DNA from: Portulaca oleracea | Taxonomy: Eukaryota; Streptophyta; Magnoliopsida; Caryophyllales; Portulacaceae | Reading direction: 5' to 3' | Length of the DNA: 64,000 nt | Assembly (NCBI GenBank): GCA_029582165.1 | Contig: CM055884.1 | Location: 16,262,537 to 16,326,536 of the forward strand | Part shown: positions 23,282-34,521 of the stretch, one piece after another | Position numbering within the stretch: position 1 is the stretch's first letter | How the letters are laid out: every line of letters starts with the position of its first letter | Notes under the pieces: model-generated | Told to the model about the DNA's origin: nothing | The model's database searches: none | The model's input: the letters and a program-made list of their open reading frames with translations, nothing else | Translations under genes and position numbers: made by a program

Positions 23282-23380
23282 TCAAAACCCGCGCGGGTTT
23301 TGATGTGCCCAAGTCCACGCACGCACTCGCCCAAGCCCAAGGCCTGGGGCCTGCTGGGGAGAAAGCCCGCGCGGGCTTTC
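23282..23380. promoter_or_regulatory. two perfect palindromes upstream of aORF1 promoter (B)
   Basis: 23284-23301 is AAAACCCGCGCGGGTTTT (perfect; extends to 22 bp, 23282-23303). 23361-23380 is GAAAGCCCGCGCGGGCTTTC, perfect over 20 bp. They stand about 130 and 207 bp upstream of the aORF1 TATA box. Confidence 0.6.
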
Positions 23381-23802
23381 AGCCGATATGGGCCGCCTTT
23401 CCGCAACTCGGCCCACCCGCTTCTGATTGTATTTGGGCCATGGAATCAAATTGGCCCGTTTGTATATTTTAATGTTTCGGATCCTAACTCAATGATGCTC
23501 AGTTCTGAAATTTTTTTCTCGAGTTTACTCTGACACTTAAGTTTTTGTTTTCTTTTATTTTATTTTCTTTTTGGGGAAGCGAGATTAAGTTGGGATTAAT
23601 CCCGTCATATAGAAAGTCGTTCAGAAATGCATTAATAGAATATAATTGTGCATCCACCAAGTCTTGCATATAAAAGAAGAAACAAAATGCATAAAGGTCT
23701 TGCATTAAGATAAAAAAAATAATATAAAAGAAAAGTAGTACAAATTAGCCTTGCATAACAAAAGTCTAAAAATGCATAGAGTCTTGCGTGTCATCATTTT
23801 GA
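23381..23802. other. intergenic sequence between aORF1 promoter and aORF2 3' end (B)
   Basis: No gene seen. Contains repeated TCTTGCAT/GCATAAAGG phrases (23660-23790) that probably belong to the aORF2 3' UTR. Confidence 0.5.
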
Positions 23803-26800
23803 TCACCACAGGGAGCCCGAATCGCCGCTGTCTTCAACCAAGTCGGCGCCAGCATGAGCAGTCCCAGCGTTAGAGGCACCAGCCGTACCGAAATAGGTGT
23901 TCCAGGAATAGTAGTCAGAACCAGGAGTCGTCTGCGGTTGCCCAGACAAGGGAACTTCGGAAGGATGCACGCTCGACGCTGATGATATGGAATGATCCTG
24001 TGAACCAGCTAGCCATGAATGATCAGGAACACGCCACTCAATAGAAGGGGTAGGCCATACGGGACCAGTTCCGTAACCGGGGGCTAGCCATCCAGAAGAA
24101 GTAGATCCTCCTAGCCAAGAGTGTTGGGGTGCAGACCACTCTTGCATACTCGCAGGCCATGAAGGACCCATTCCAGGAGCCGGGACTGGCCATCCAGCAG
24201 AGTAAGAGCCAGAACCAAAGGAGGAGGCGTCGTATGGTGCAGGATGTGAGGAAGCGTCATCCGCTAGGGCCTGACTGCCAGGGTACCCTACGGATGCACC
24301 TGAGTCATGGTCCCTCACCACAATCTCTCGACCACGACGAGCAGAACACATTGAAGCTGGAGTGCGGCGAGAATGAGAAGGCTGGTTGGTAGCACTTGAC
24401 TATGAAGCATCCTCCAGCTAATAGGAATAAGGCTGGGTATCGCCACCATACCCAACGCTGTGATGTGACCCCCATTGGCCAAGATGCTCCTCTAAGGACA
24501 TTTGAGCCATGTCTTCATCCATAGGGCGACGGCCTCTGCTACCATATCCGCTACGATGGGACCCAGTTGAATGATGACCCTCAACCATGATTCCTTTACC
24601 ACGACCCTCCGGCACAACTGTTAGGGGAGGACGAGAGGACCCACCAACCTCCTCCCATGATCGGCCCCGGGAAGAATATTCCCCTACCGAAGAATGACGT
24701 GGGTGCTCAGTACGAGGAACTCCCGCAAGAGAGCGTCGAGGTGGTTCCCGAGGAACAGACTCCGCATCGGCCTCCATGTCAACTCTTCCGGCGGTATTCC
24801 CGCGATATCTGCATGAGCTAGTGAATTACTGGTTGGGCCTGAAGACAGACCATCGTGGTTGAAAGGTAATGAGAACAAAGGTTACACATGTATAAGTGGC
24901 ATATGAGATAAAAGGAAGCAACAAGAAATGAGGAATTACTGGTTTCCGATCAAACTCTTGGAGTGCAGAGCAATGACTGCTAGTCTCAACATCCAAGAAA
25001 CCACCGATTTTTCTTCTCGCTGGTTGGGCCTCCACCTCAGCAGCCATAGCATAGGGCCCCAGCTGCAGACTTTATGGTTAGGAATCGATCAAAAGCACAA
25101 CATAGGAAAAGTGGGAGATACATACCACTCGGGGCGCTAAACGACTCAAGTAGCGTTGGAATTCCTCATTAAACTGCTCCAGTGGGACGTCATGCACGAA
25201 GTTGTCGAAGTCTCGACCACGAATCCAATCTCCCAAGACATCTGGAGCGACACACCAAGGCTCGAACATGTGCTCTGGAGGATCCTGGGTATGAGGCCAG
25301 GATATCCCCCCAGGATCTGCCTCGTAGCTCTCTCCCCCAGGTACCATATGAAGCCCGAAGGTCCCTCCATCAGGATGCGGAGGCGAGTATCGTGCTCCAC
25401 TTGTTGCAAAGGGGTGAGCAATCCACTCAAGTCAAACTCAGCCCATGGACGCCAGTTCACGTGGTCCTGTGAAAGAAAGAGAGTCATTTCAAGAATGGAG
25501 GTAAAAAAAAAATAAAGATGTCAAATATAAAGAAATACCAGGGTGAAATCACCTAGAGCGCGACGGATACAGTCAAGACTGCCCGACTGGAATTTCTTTC
25601 TTCGAATACCCTCAACAGTCCAACATTCAGCAACTGGGAGCGTCCTATTTCTGTTGGAGCGAATGCCCAAGGATAGGATATACTCATATGCCCATGACTG
25701 CGCGAATATAAAGTCAAAGAAATAGCAAAAGAGTAGCAAAACTACAAAGAGGAGAGTCTTGGGTACATACCTCGAGCACCTTCCATAAAGAAGGACTATA
25801 CTGAAAGCGGGTGTGAGACTCATGGAGGTAAACTGGATCATCGTCCAGCGTCAGTCTGACAGCGCGACGAAGCTAGAGGAGGAAATTCGCATACGCAGCT
25901 TTACCCCAATTCATGTTCCGGACCTCGTTCAAGTCCAGAAGATTCCGGAACCAGGTCAAAGTAATGTTGTCTCCCCGGTTGGAAAAAAGAGTGGCAGAAA
26001 TAACATAAGCCAAGAAGATAAAGCGGCGTTGATCCCCGGGTAAATTTTGAAAGTTGGCATCACGGATGGCCGCCTCGAAGTGCGCATAGGCGAGGTCGGA
26101 CAGGCCCTGACCTAGGCCTAAACGCGCTGACACTGGAGGGATCTCGACATTAAAGACTATGTCAAGCCCGCCCCAAGGAAGACCAGTGATCATAAAAACA
26201 TCTGTAGGGGTAATCGTCATCTCACCCACAGGTAGATGGAAGGAGTTGGTCGTGTCCCAAAACATTTCCGCTACAGCACAGCCTATCACGCGAAATGTAC
26301 GGCCTTTCCAGGCCACCAGGCATTTCCAGAACGACATGAGTCCTGCCGCAGTAGGGGTGTTGCTAACGAAATCCCCGGGAATCGAATCGGCTACCTTAAG
26401 GAGATCCTTTAGGACGCCGGGAGTTTTCAAGTTATCCTCCTAGTGGCAAAACGGGAAAAGGCAAAATTAAAATCGGGGGCTCACCTAATGCATTAACCAA
26501 GGCATAGTCTTTCAGGCCTTAGCTGGACCCAGCACCAACACTGGGCCCACAGCCATGGCCCGCAAGATAAAGGAATTGGAAAAAAGTGAAACAAAAAAAA
26601 AAAGGAGCAAAAAGAAAAAAACTGCCGACCCAAATAAGCCGGCCCAGCAGAGCTAAAACCCGCACGGGTTTTGGTTCTGCTAATGGGCCGCCCATCCAGG
26701 CCCAATATTTTTTTGGGGTTTACGGTCCAGAAAACCCGCATGGGTTTTCACTGTTGAAGTAGGTCGTGTTCTTTTTTTTTTTCTTTGGGCCGAAAATGCA

Positions 26801-27178
26801 TATAACCCATTCTATTTCCTTTGGGTCGGGTTTGGTCCGTCTCTCAAAAGGGTCATCGTTGCGAATAAATAAAGGGACATCGTGCGGACATGCATATACA
26901 AGGCATGCTTAAAATAATAAAAATCGACAAGACATGAAAAATAAAGTTCGTGCTTGCTCAACTTTCATTATTAAACTAAGCATCAAAAGAGGAGTTTCGA
27001 CAGTTACCTTGCTATGGGAACGGTAGAACCAAGCATGCTTCCAAGATTGGATAGTAAGATCCGAAGGGTCAGCATTTGCACCCGAAATAAAATTGCGCCT
27101 TGAAGACATCTCGTGAGGCCATGCTGCCGCATGAAGAAGAGGAGGATTTCTGCGACCTCTACGATGCATTTTTTTCAA
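23803..27178 (-). pseudogene. antisense gene aORF2 of element B, plant-mobile-domain protein, six exons
   Basis: Exons on the minus strand: 27178-27008, 26439-25771, 25697-25539, 25466-25126, 25062-24940, 24808-23803; introns have GT/AG ends and exon borders match the D copy. Exon 1 starts MKKMHRRGRR and ends near HAWFYR. Exon 2 holds the PMD-like core: FWDTTNSFHLPVGEMTIT, ITGLPWGG, and ISATLFSNRGD ... NWGKAAYA. Exon 4 has LLTPLQQVEHDTRLR and MEGPSG. Exon 6 encodes a low-complexity tail with a tandem ~33-residue W/P/S/G repeat (HSWLGG, HSWLAG). Breaks: TAG at 25875-25873 in exon 2, a shift at a G6 run near 25315, two TAGs at 24420-24418 and 24402-24400. PMD occurs in plant transposons and in host proteins such as MAIN/MAIL1; no biochemical role can be assigned here. 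Confidence 0.78.
26655..26748. promoter_or_regulatory. two palindromes in intron 1 of aORF2 (B)
   Basis: AAAACCCGCACGGGTTTT at 26655-26672 and AAAACCCGCATGGGTTTT at 26731-26748, variants of the motif found in all B promoters. Confidence 0.5.
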
Positions 27179-27284
27179 GAACTTGAACTATCTCCAAAAA
27201 AGCAGTTTTTCTAGAGAGAGTGGGAGAAGCTAGGGAGATGATGAAAGATGAAAGATGTGAATGAAAGAAATGAATGAGGCAGGG

Positions 27285-27292
27285 TATTTATA
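27285..27292 (-). promoter_or_regulatory. TATA box of aORF2 (B)
   Basis: Minus strand CTATAAATACC, about 110 bp upstream of the ATG at 27178; the D copy has TATAAAT at the same distance. Confidence 0.65.
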
Positions 27293-27486
27293 GAAATGAT
27301 GAGTGAATATGAACCACTCATTTATAGGACCCGTCTCGAGATGCCAAATCGGTTTCATTGGCTAAAAATCGAAAGGTCATCCCTATGCCACCCAAAGAGA
27401 AGACAAGGCTGCGTGGCACGTTCTTGTCCACACAAATGTATGGCCCACGGTGATGCTCTTCACAAGGAGGAAAAAAAAGAGAGCAG

Positions 27487-27570
27487 AAAACCCGCGCGGG
27501 TTTTAAGAGTTCTATGGGCCCAGTTCTTTGTAGCAGCCTAGTGAAGATAGTGAAACCCGCACGGGTTTTC
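27487..27570. promoter_or_regulatory. two palindromes upstream of aORF2 promoter (B)
   Basis: AAAACCCGCGCGGGTTTT (27487-27504, perfect) and GAAACCCGCACGGGTTTTC (27552-27570). About 195 and 260 bp upstream of the aORF2 TATA box. Confidence 0.6.
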
Positions 27571-27714
27571 TACCAGCAAAAAAAAAAATCCATTTCAAGC
27601 GGCCCGACATCTCTCAACAACCCAAGGGCCCCCAACATTCAGGTAAAAATCTGAACCCATTTGCGTTTTTGAGGAAACTAATACTTACTTTTCTGATAAT
27701 TTTCAGGTTGCCAC

Positions 27715-28200
27715 ACAAAAGAGCACCATCATCCGGTCACCGCTGAAAGGGACCATCCATCGTCAGGTTGCCGTACAAAAGAGCACCATCATCGGGTCGC
27801 CGCTAAAAAGGGACCATCTGTCATCCAGTTGCCATACAAAAGAGCACTAACAGCGACAGTCGCCAAACGGTTGCCACCTAAAGGCCTCCACCGATGTCGT
27901 CAACGATAGTCGTCCAATAGTCGCCACCTAAAGGCCTCCAACGATGTCGTCAGCAGCAGTCGTTCAAACGGGTTCCACATAAAGGGATCCAACGACATTC
28001 TCAGCATCAGTCGTCCAACGTTACCATCTAAAGATTACCGACGAACTCTTCATCAGCATCAGTCATGCAACAGATTCCACTCAAAGGTCTCCAACGACAT
28101 CTTCAGCAGCAGTCGTCCAACGGTTGCCACCAAAAGGTTATCAACGACATAGTCCCCAGCAACATCGGCCAGCCGCCATATAAAAGAGCACCGCCAGCAT
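27715..28200 (+). repeat. ~50-60-bp degenerate repeats in 3' region of element B
   Basis: Repeated phrases such as TTGCCACCTAAAGGCCTCCA, CAACGATGTCGTCAGC and CAGTCGTCCAACGG. The same vocabulary occurs at 5180-5330 in LARD A. Non-coding; sits just before the polypurine tract. Confidence 0.7.
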
Positions 28201-28250
28201 CAGTACAGACGTCAAGTCTACTTTGACCTTCGTCCTATTCGGACTCGATC

Positions 28251-28265
28251 AAAGTGGGGGCTCTC
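28251..28265 (+). other. polypurine tract of element B
   Basis: AAAGTGGGGGCTCTC, identical to 12449-12463, directly before TGTAGACACC. Confidence 0.85.
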
Positions 28266-28386
28266 TGTAGACACCGGGATTTGCACCCGATTTATCAATA
28301 AAAATTTGGACCGATACCAAAATGGATTATCGTTTCAATAAGTAAAGCAAGCAAAACAACAAAAAGAAGCGGCCCAGTCCAGAAAG

Positions 28387-28561
28387 AAAACATGCACGGG
28401 TTTTATTTGAAGAGGGCGGCCCAGAACCAGGACAGGCCCCAAGGCGCACCCCGGCCCAGGGTTCAAAACCCGCGCGGGTTATCTCCGCCAAAACGCACCG
28501 TTTTTGCCATGCCGACGTCAACGATCCGCGTATACATGATGTAAAACCCGCGCGGGTTTTA
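28387..28561. promoter_or_regulatory. cluster of CCCGCGCGGG palindromes in U3 of element B LTR
   Basis: 28387-28404 (partial), 28465-28480 (AAAACCCGCGCGGGTT) and 28542-28561 (TAAAACCCGCGCGGGTTTTA, perfect over 20 bp), ending 168 bp upstream of the LTR TATA box. A further copy is at 29459-29478 in U5. Confidence 0.6.
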
Positions 28562-28728
28562 TATTTGACAATCCGGCGCCAAAAATCATTTTTGATAATT
28601 ATCCCATGATATTAGCACCATGTGGGTTGACCCTATTGGCTTGACTACGTGATTTCCATGGCATGATCATGGGGATGTGTCCTCTTGATTTTCCCTCCAT
28701 TTCCCTCCTAAACCTACCCTTCACCACC

Positions 28729-28736
28729 TATAAATA
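28729..28736 (+). promoter_or_regulatory. LTR TATA box (B)
   Basis: CACCTATAAATACGCC, same context as in A and C. Confidence 0.75.
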
Positions 28737-29199
28737 CGCCCCTCCATTCCATTCATTCTTCACCAATGATCACCAAGTTACACCATTATTCTACCCTTAT
28801 TCTACTATTATCATAATTCTACATCCACTCTCTCAAAACTCTCTCTATTACATTCATATTCATATTACCATTCTCTAACTCTACCAAAATCATCACTCAC
28901 ATACTATCCTACTACCATTCTCATATTCATCCTTCCATTTCACCAAGTCAAGGCAAGGTCAAGATCTTCGAACGGCATATTCGGGCTCCTGAACCAACGA
29001 GGTTCGCCTTTACATTTCTTTCATTATTGTTATCTTAATTATGTAATTCATATTTCATCTTCTTTACTTGCGCATATTTTGTAAATAAAAATCTTGTTTT
29101 ATAACGCATGTTAAGAATATAAAGTTTCGAAATCAATTAAACTTCTCCTCGCTCTTTTTCATTTAATGTCGATTTTAGTAGAGTCCGTTTTCTAACGGG

Positions 29200-29232
29200 C
29201 GAATTCAAGAATTCTTATAATTCTTGAGTTCG
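29200..29232 (+). other. R/U5 hairpin of element B LTR
   Basis: Arms CGAATTCAAGAATT and AATTCTTGAGTTCG form 14 pairs (one G-T) around the loop CTTAT. The conserved CGTAGCCTTACCCCC phrase follows. The C LTR has the same hairpin at 59650-59682 with compensatory base changes. Confidence 0.7.
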
Positions 29233-29816
29233 TAGCCTTACCCCCGAGCTTAGAATTGGGTCTCGTAGACTGGAGTTATTTATATTATTTTTACGGTTGG
29301 TCGATTTCCTTAAATCGGTTGGCGACTCTTTTATTCTTTTTATAAGCCATTTAATTATTTAACATTTGAATTTACGCTAAAAATAATTAACCATGACTTA
29401 ACATTTCTCATTCATCACATTCAAGGTTTAAACCGAGAGAAAATGGGCCATGAAACGGTAAAACCCGCACGGGTTTTATGGTTTCTGACCCACTTTCTCT
29501 AGCCCAGGAAAGCGGACGGCCCAAGGACCGCCAAAACCAGCGAAGTTTTGACATACCGTTGTCCTCGGTTGCTTTCTTTTGGGCTTGAATTTGCTGTTTG
29601 GGCCAATTTTAAGTTATATTTAATATATTTTTGGTGTAATTTCAAGTGTTTAAATAATTAAAAAACGGATTTTAAAATAAATAAAATTTCACCACCCTGA
29701 AAATGAATTTTGAAAATAAAAATATCCTTATTTAAGGGTTAAGCAACCTTAGTCGGCTCCCGATCATTAAGTAGCGCATCACGGAGAAAAGTGTTCGCTT
29801 TTCCCGGGGTCCTACA

Positions 29817-31006
29817 GGTGTATGTATGTTCACTACTCCCTCCTAAGCCTATAAATACTACTCCTCTCCAAGTCATTTTCACTAAACAAAAATCATTCTT
29901 CATCTCATACTCAATCCTTTCTCATCTCTGATTCACTCATCCATTCTTCCCCTTACTAATTCTCTCATCCCTCATTTTCTCTTATCACCATTATTCTACT
30001 ATCCTTATTATCCTCCACCATCTTTCTTATCACCATAATCTTCCTAATTCTTCCATCACAAAAAGCCTAAACACATATCCTATCATATTCACTCCAAACT
30101 CCACAAAAAACCCTAGCCTAAACACATTAAAAAACTACAAAAAGAAGCTTTCCTACTACCTTTTCTACCCTCTCTTTAATCCCTTTTCCTAGCATATTTT
30201 CTACCATATCTTGGCACTTTGAGAGGAGGCTTCTAATAGCATCAAGGAGGATTCATCAAGCATCAAAAGGCTAGGCAAGGCTTTTTCCCACAAACTAGCA
30301 AAGTAAGCTTTTTTCTTGTAAATAATTGTATATTTGTACATTTCTAGCTATCTGATATATCACTTTCTTGTTGCATGATTCAATGAAGTAATTTTGTAAA
30401 GTATTCATCCATTTCCCTTCCAAACTTTATCGAAAGCACATTCTTAATCTTTTAGTAGAGTCTTTTCTTTTGTGAGAGGCGAAGTCTTAAAGTTTACTTT
30501 TTGAAATCGTAACCTTACCCCCGAATCCATTCTTGGGTTTCGCAGGTGGAGTCTTTCTTTATTTTCCTATTGGTTTTGTCTTGGCTTTTCCCTTAAAAAG
30601 TCGGGCGACGACTCCCATTTCGAACTAAAACACATCGATGATTGCATAAACTATGGTTAACATGGTTTTACAATGTATCAATGCAACTTTAGGGTTTTCT
30701 TTCTTATATTTCTATATAATGGTTGCATAAATCACTCTCTTCCGAGCCTAACATTTAAATGAGTAAATGGGGTTAAATTTAGAAGAGTTGTGAACAAGTG
30801 GATGTTCACTCTTAAAGGTTTAGTTCAAAGACTCATAAAATGCATAAGTAAAGGGAAAGTGATTTTACAAAGCATTATTCATGAAATATATGATAGACTT
30901 CCTTAAAGAGTTTTTCAAAGGTTAAACCCCAACACAAATCACTGAATCACACCCCAATCCTAATGTGGATGTTCGGAAGCCTGAACGGCGAGGAAAAATG
31001 TCCACA
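29817..31006 (+). repeat. 5' LTR remnant of element E (U3 missing)
   Basis: Collinear with the D LTR read on its minus strand, from just upstream of the TATA box to the ...TCCACA end. The first ~560 bp of U3 found in D are absent because the B LTR ends at 29816. It includes the conserved CGTAACCTTACCCCCGA phrase near 30508. Confidence 0.85.
29850..29857 (+). promoter_or_regulatory. LTR TATA box (E)
   Basis: GCCTATAAATACTACTCC, matching the D LTR at 44171-44164. Confidence 0.7.
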
Positions 31007-31013
31007 GGATTTT

Positions 31014-31030
31014 TGGCGACTCCACTGGGG
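31014..31030 (+). other. primer-binding site of element E (tRNA-Arg)
   Basis: TGGCGACTCCACTGGGG, 7 bp after the LTR end. It is complementary to the 3' end of plant tRNA-Arg including CCA, with one variant position relative to the sequence I recall. This primer is typical of Tat/Ogre elements. Confidence 0.85.
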
Positions 31031-31540
31031 AGTTTTTTCTAAAGTGGGTAAAACTTGAAAAAAGTATGTAAATATTTTGGAAGGAAAATGAATTCTTACT
31101 TTATATTATTAAATCATTCTTTTAGGCATGATGCATTCCATATACCGGGGCACTCCATTGACATGTAATATGTCGTAGGAGCACATAAATCGGCGGTATC
31201 AGGCTTTTTCTCTTGAAACTACAAAATATAACCCATGGGATGTCGGACCAGCTATACTCAATTGGTGAATTTACACCGAGAGAACATTAGTCACCACATC
31301 CAATCATGCATCACTCTCCGAGGTCTCCACACGAGCCTCTAAGAGCAACACCCCACACATTCAAGTTGCCTTTACAACAAGAATGCACCAGGGCAAGTAC
31401 ATGAGCCGCTAAGCCTTATCCAGCCAATAAAACCTTTTGTACATAGAGCCTTGGTTTAGGATACCCCTTTGTTCATATGTATGCCATGTGCTATGTGTTT
31501 AAATTCGTTGTAAAAGAGTCGAACCAAGTTTAGGAATGTT

Positions 31541-32240
31541 GTTCTAGTCCGTATAGTAGTCATTGGGCTGAGAAGAGTCATGTTTACCAACCAAGAAGTT
31601 CAACCTTAAAAGTTATGGTTAACCTAGTGGTTGGGCCCATTTATCTATAAAGGTTGATCCTCTTGGTTCATAAAGTAAACTCAACTCGCCTTTGATGATT
31701 CTATATGGCCCTTTATGACATCTTCTTAACAAAGGTTCAATAAACCTGCTTAAAAGTCCAACAAAAGAAAACGGGTAAAGTCTTAGACTGTGTAATGATT
31801 ACCAAGTTTGAGTGAATTAATTTATCGAGTTAAGTTTTGAATCCATCACATTCATGGTCGGCCTGTGGTTAAGCCCAACCATGTTGGATTTATCAATTAA
31901 GTCCATAAATTAATTATAACTCACTTGTCGTTGGTTTTATCCAGTCCTTTACGATATCCATTTTCCCAAACAAGTAGAGTAAAATAAAAACAAAATAGAA
32001 AGGCGTCAGGCGGTCAGTCTTGTTGATCATCATTCTAGTCCGCATAATAATCAATACGGCTTGAGTTGGCCCAAGTAGGGTGTCTAAGTTACGGATTCGC
32101 CTTAAAATAGTCAGCCTGTGGATAGGGGCTTGTCCGAATTGAGAAATACTGACTTGTACTCCTATACTCGGTCTTGACTCGCTGTGTTTGGTTTTATCTG
32201 GCCCTTTATGATGATCAATAGTCTTTTAGGGTCATGTAGA
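31541..32240 (+). repeat. 5' leader of element E: three ~250-bp modules
   Basis: Modules begin near 31541, 31790 and 32030. Same box order as in A, B and C. Confidence 0.75.
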
Positions 32241-32390
32241 GTTAGGATAATGCAAACCTGTGTCCTGGGTGAGTCACCTTGTCCGGTCAGCATTTAGATG
32301 GTGCATATTTGGAAGTCCCATTTAGGTCCACTAGGTCATGCATTCATCAGGTTAGGTTTTTTGGGTTGATAAAAGGTCAATCCCTGAGAT

Positions 32391-34369
32391 GTGTGTGGTC
32401 TTGCTATAGTCAACATAGGAGACCCGAGTCTAGCTTGGATCCCCGGCCCAATAGGTCGCTTGATCCGTAACCCGGTCTTCGTCCCGTTAGCATCCAGGTC
32501 CAAAACCTCTCGTCGTCTGCAATTCAACATGTCTGCCGAAGAGAAACATGGAGACAACAAAGTCCAAGAGGCCTTAGCCAAACTTCTTGAGGAGAAGTTC
32601 AAGCAAGTAGAGGGCTCAATCACTTTTGCTACCTTACAGCAAGAGAACAAAGCCGATGAGCACATCCTCGGCAGCGAGAACTCACCGAAAGGAAAAAGAC
32701 TCGCATAGAGCAATAACAAGAGACTCTGAATGGTGTTTTGGAAGCTGTGCAACGCATCAATACGCGAATGGGAATGGTGGACAATGACGAGAGCGCCATG
32801 GAAATTCTTCCTAACCCCACGGGTGACAAAGGCAAAGGAAAGATAGGCGAAAGTTCCGATGCTGGAGTGGTCATTAAGTTGTCTGATGATCTGACACCAA
32901 GGCCACCACCGTCAGTGGTTGTTCCTCAAACAGCTCTGATCAAGGCTGAGTCACGGGATGAACCTGTCATCCAAGAGATAAAGGCTCAATTGAATGTGTT
33001 CAAGGATGCTGTGAGCCATATGCCAACCTTCACCAATCAGTTCGATGAATTCGAACCACCCGTTGAAATCAATGCCAATATAGTGGGAAAGATGGACATT
33101 CCGTTGAAGAAGTTTTACCCGTCTGAGAATCCAACCCATCATGTGTGGGAGTTCAACCGAGTGATGCCGCTTCGAGGTGTCACTACCGAGCATTACAAGC
33201 AAGTCTTCCCATCATTGCTGAATAATGAGGCATTGAACTGGTATTATTCTATACCTCTGGAGGTGCGAGGAGATTGGATTGCTTTACGTAGGGAATTTAT
33301 CGAGCATTACAGTAAGATCCAGAAAGATAAGGTGACCCTGTCAGACATTATGGCTATTCGAAAAGGGGAAAATGAGTCATTCACGGCCTACTATGAGAGG
33401 TAGCATGCTAAGCTATCTTAGGTGATCAATATCATTCCCACAGAAATACAGTTGGACACATTCATCTGTGGGTTAAAACCAAGCCTGGCGCAGCAATTAG
33501 ATTTTCATGTGGTTGAAAGTTTTGAGTATTTGAAGAAATTATGTCCTAAGCTAGAGGCACGCAAGGAAAGGACTGTCGCGTCCCAAAGCTGGAAGGGAAA
33601 TACCGTGGGAAGGAGGACCATCAGTACTCCTAAGGTGCCTGAGACAAGCCTTATACTGAAGCTCTAGACCGATTGCTGAAATCAAACAAGATCCAGCTGC
33701 CAGTGCCTAGACCTGAGCCTGAGGCTAAGGGACCAGGGTGGAATAACAGCGTAAGTACTACAGACTGCCAGAGGCCATGATGCATCGATGCCGAACGCTT
33801 AAGAATCAAATTGAGAAGTTGATCCGTTCTGGGGCATTACCAATGCCTAAAGCTGCAAATAAACCCAATAACAAAAGCAATCCTCTCCCAAATCATGCCA
33901 TCATTGTGGGAGAGGGCACTTTGATCCATCCGAATGCATCACCAACGAAGGAGCACCTACAGTCCTTCCTGAAGATTTGACAGCCTTTACTGTCAACGGT
34001 ATTTGGGTTAGTGATGAAGAGGATGTGTATGAAGAAGGTCTTAATGATGATTTCTGGTCCTATAAGGAAGAAGAAGCTCCACCTAGTGCTGCATTCTTAA
34101 CTAGGTCGGGAAGGCATAATCAAGCGAGGTCTGAACCTGTAGCTTCTCCGCCAAGCCCAAGCCCTACAAGAATAGAAGTACCTGCTGCTCTTGAAGACCC
34201 AACAGCCTTTTTCATAAATGGCATATGGGCCAGTGATGGCGAAGACAATTATGACCATAGAGGAGTAACTCAGCAACACTTAGAAGAGCTGAGGGACAAC
34301 TTGCAAGATATGGTCATACATTCGGTTATTCGCCATGAGAAAAAGGTTCGGGAACACCTTGAGTTTTAG
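32391..34369 (+). pseudogene. gag: gag of element E (decayed, fused to a gag-like coiled-coil segment)
   Basis: N-terminal coiled-coil region (32530-32700), then the gag domain in two frames (32738-33403, 33422-33667) with HHVWEFNR, NWYY and ENESFTAYYER. About 80 bp matching D are deleted at about 33650. The acidic motif TVNGIWVSDEED occurs at about 33990 and again as FFINGIWASDGED at about 34208. After the second copy the frame runs into LEELRDNLQDM ... HEKKVREH, a coiled coil resembling the gag N-terminus, where D and B have protease. Several frameshifts and stops. Confidence 0.72.
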
Positions 34370-34521
34370 GACCAATAGATAGAACAGCAACGAGAGGCTA
34401 TGGACAACATGTTGGAGGAATTTCGCCGCTTTAAGAATGATTCCGATCCACAAGCCCTAAAGAAAAGGAGGTGGACCCGGTGGTTGCTGTGTTGTCCAAC
34501 TCTTAATTTGACCCAAGCGCT

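Larger units (their letters stand above)
13590..29816 (+). mobile_element. Tat/Ogre-type Ty3-gypsy element B with two antisense genes
   Basis: Order on the plus strand: leader (13590-14430), gag, protease with G-patch-like segment, RT, RNase H, second RNase H, integrase (to 21361); then two minus-strand spliced genes aORF1 (23059-21714) and aORF2 (27178-23803); a ~60-bp repeat region (27715-28200); polypurine tract (28251); 3' LTR (28266-29816). No 5' LTR of its own is seen: the leader joins the truncated LTR of A at 13589. The gag-pol frame is mostly continuous from 15295 to 20607 but broken by stops and shifts. The 3' LTR ends inside the LTR of element E, which implies that the A-B composite inserted there; candidate target duplication GGTGT at 29817-29821, partner outside the window. 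Confidence 0.85.
28266..29816 (+). repeat. 3' LTR of element B
   Basis: 1551 bp from TGTAGACACC to TCCTACA. TATA box at 28729. Related to the LARD LTR (shared R/U5 phrases TTTTAGTAGAGTC and CGTAGCCTTACCCCC) but with a different U3 carrying CCCGCGCGGG palindromes. It ends inside the LTR of element E. Confidence 0.88.
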
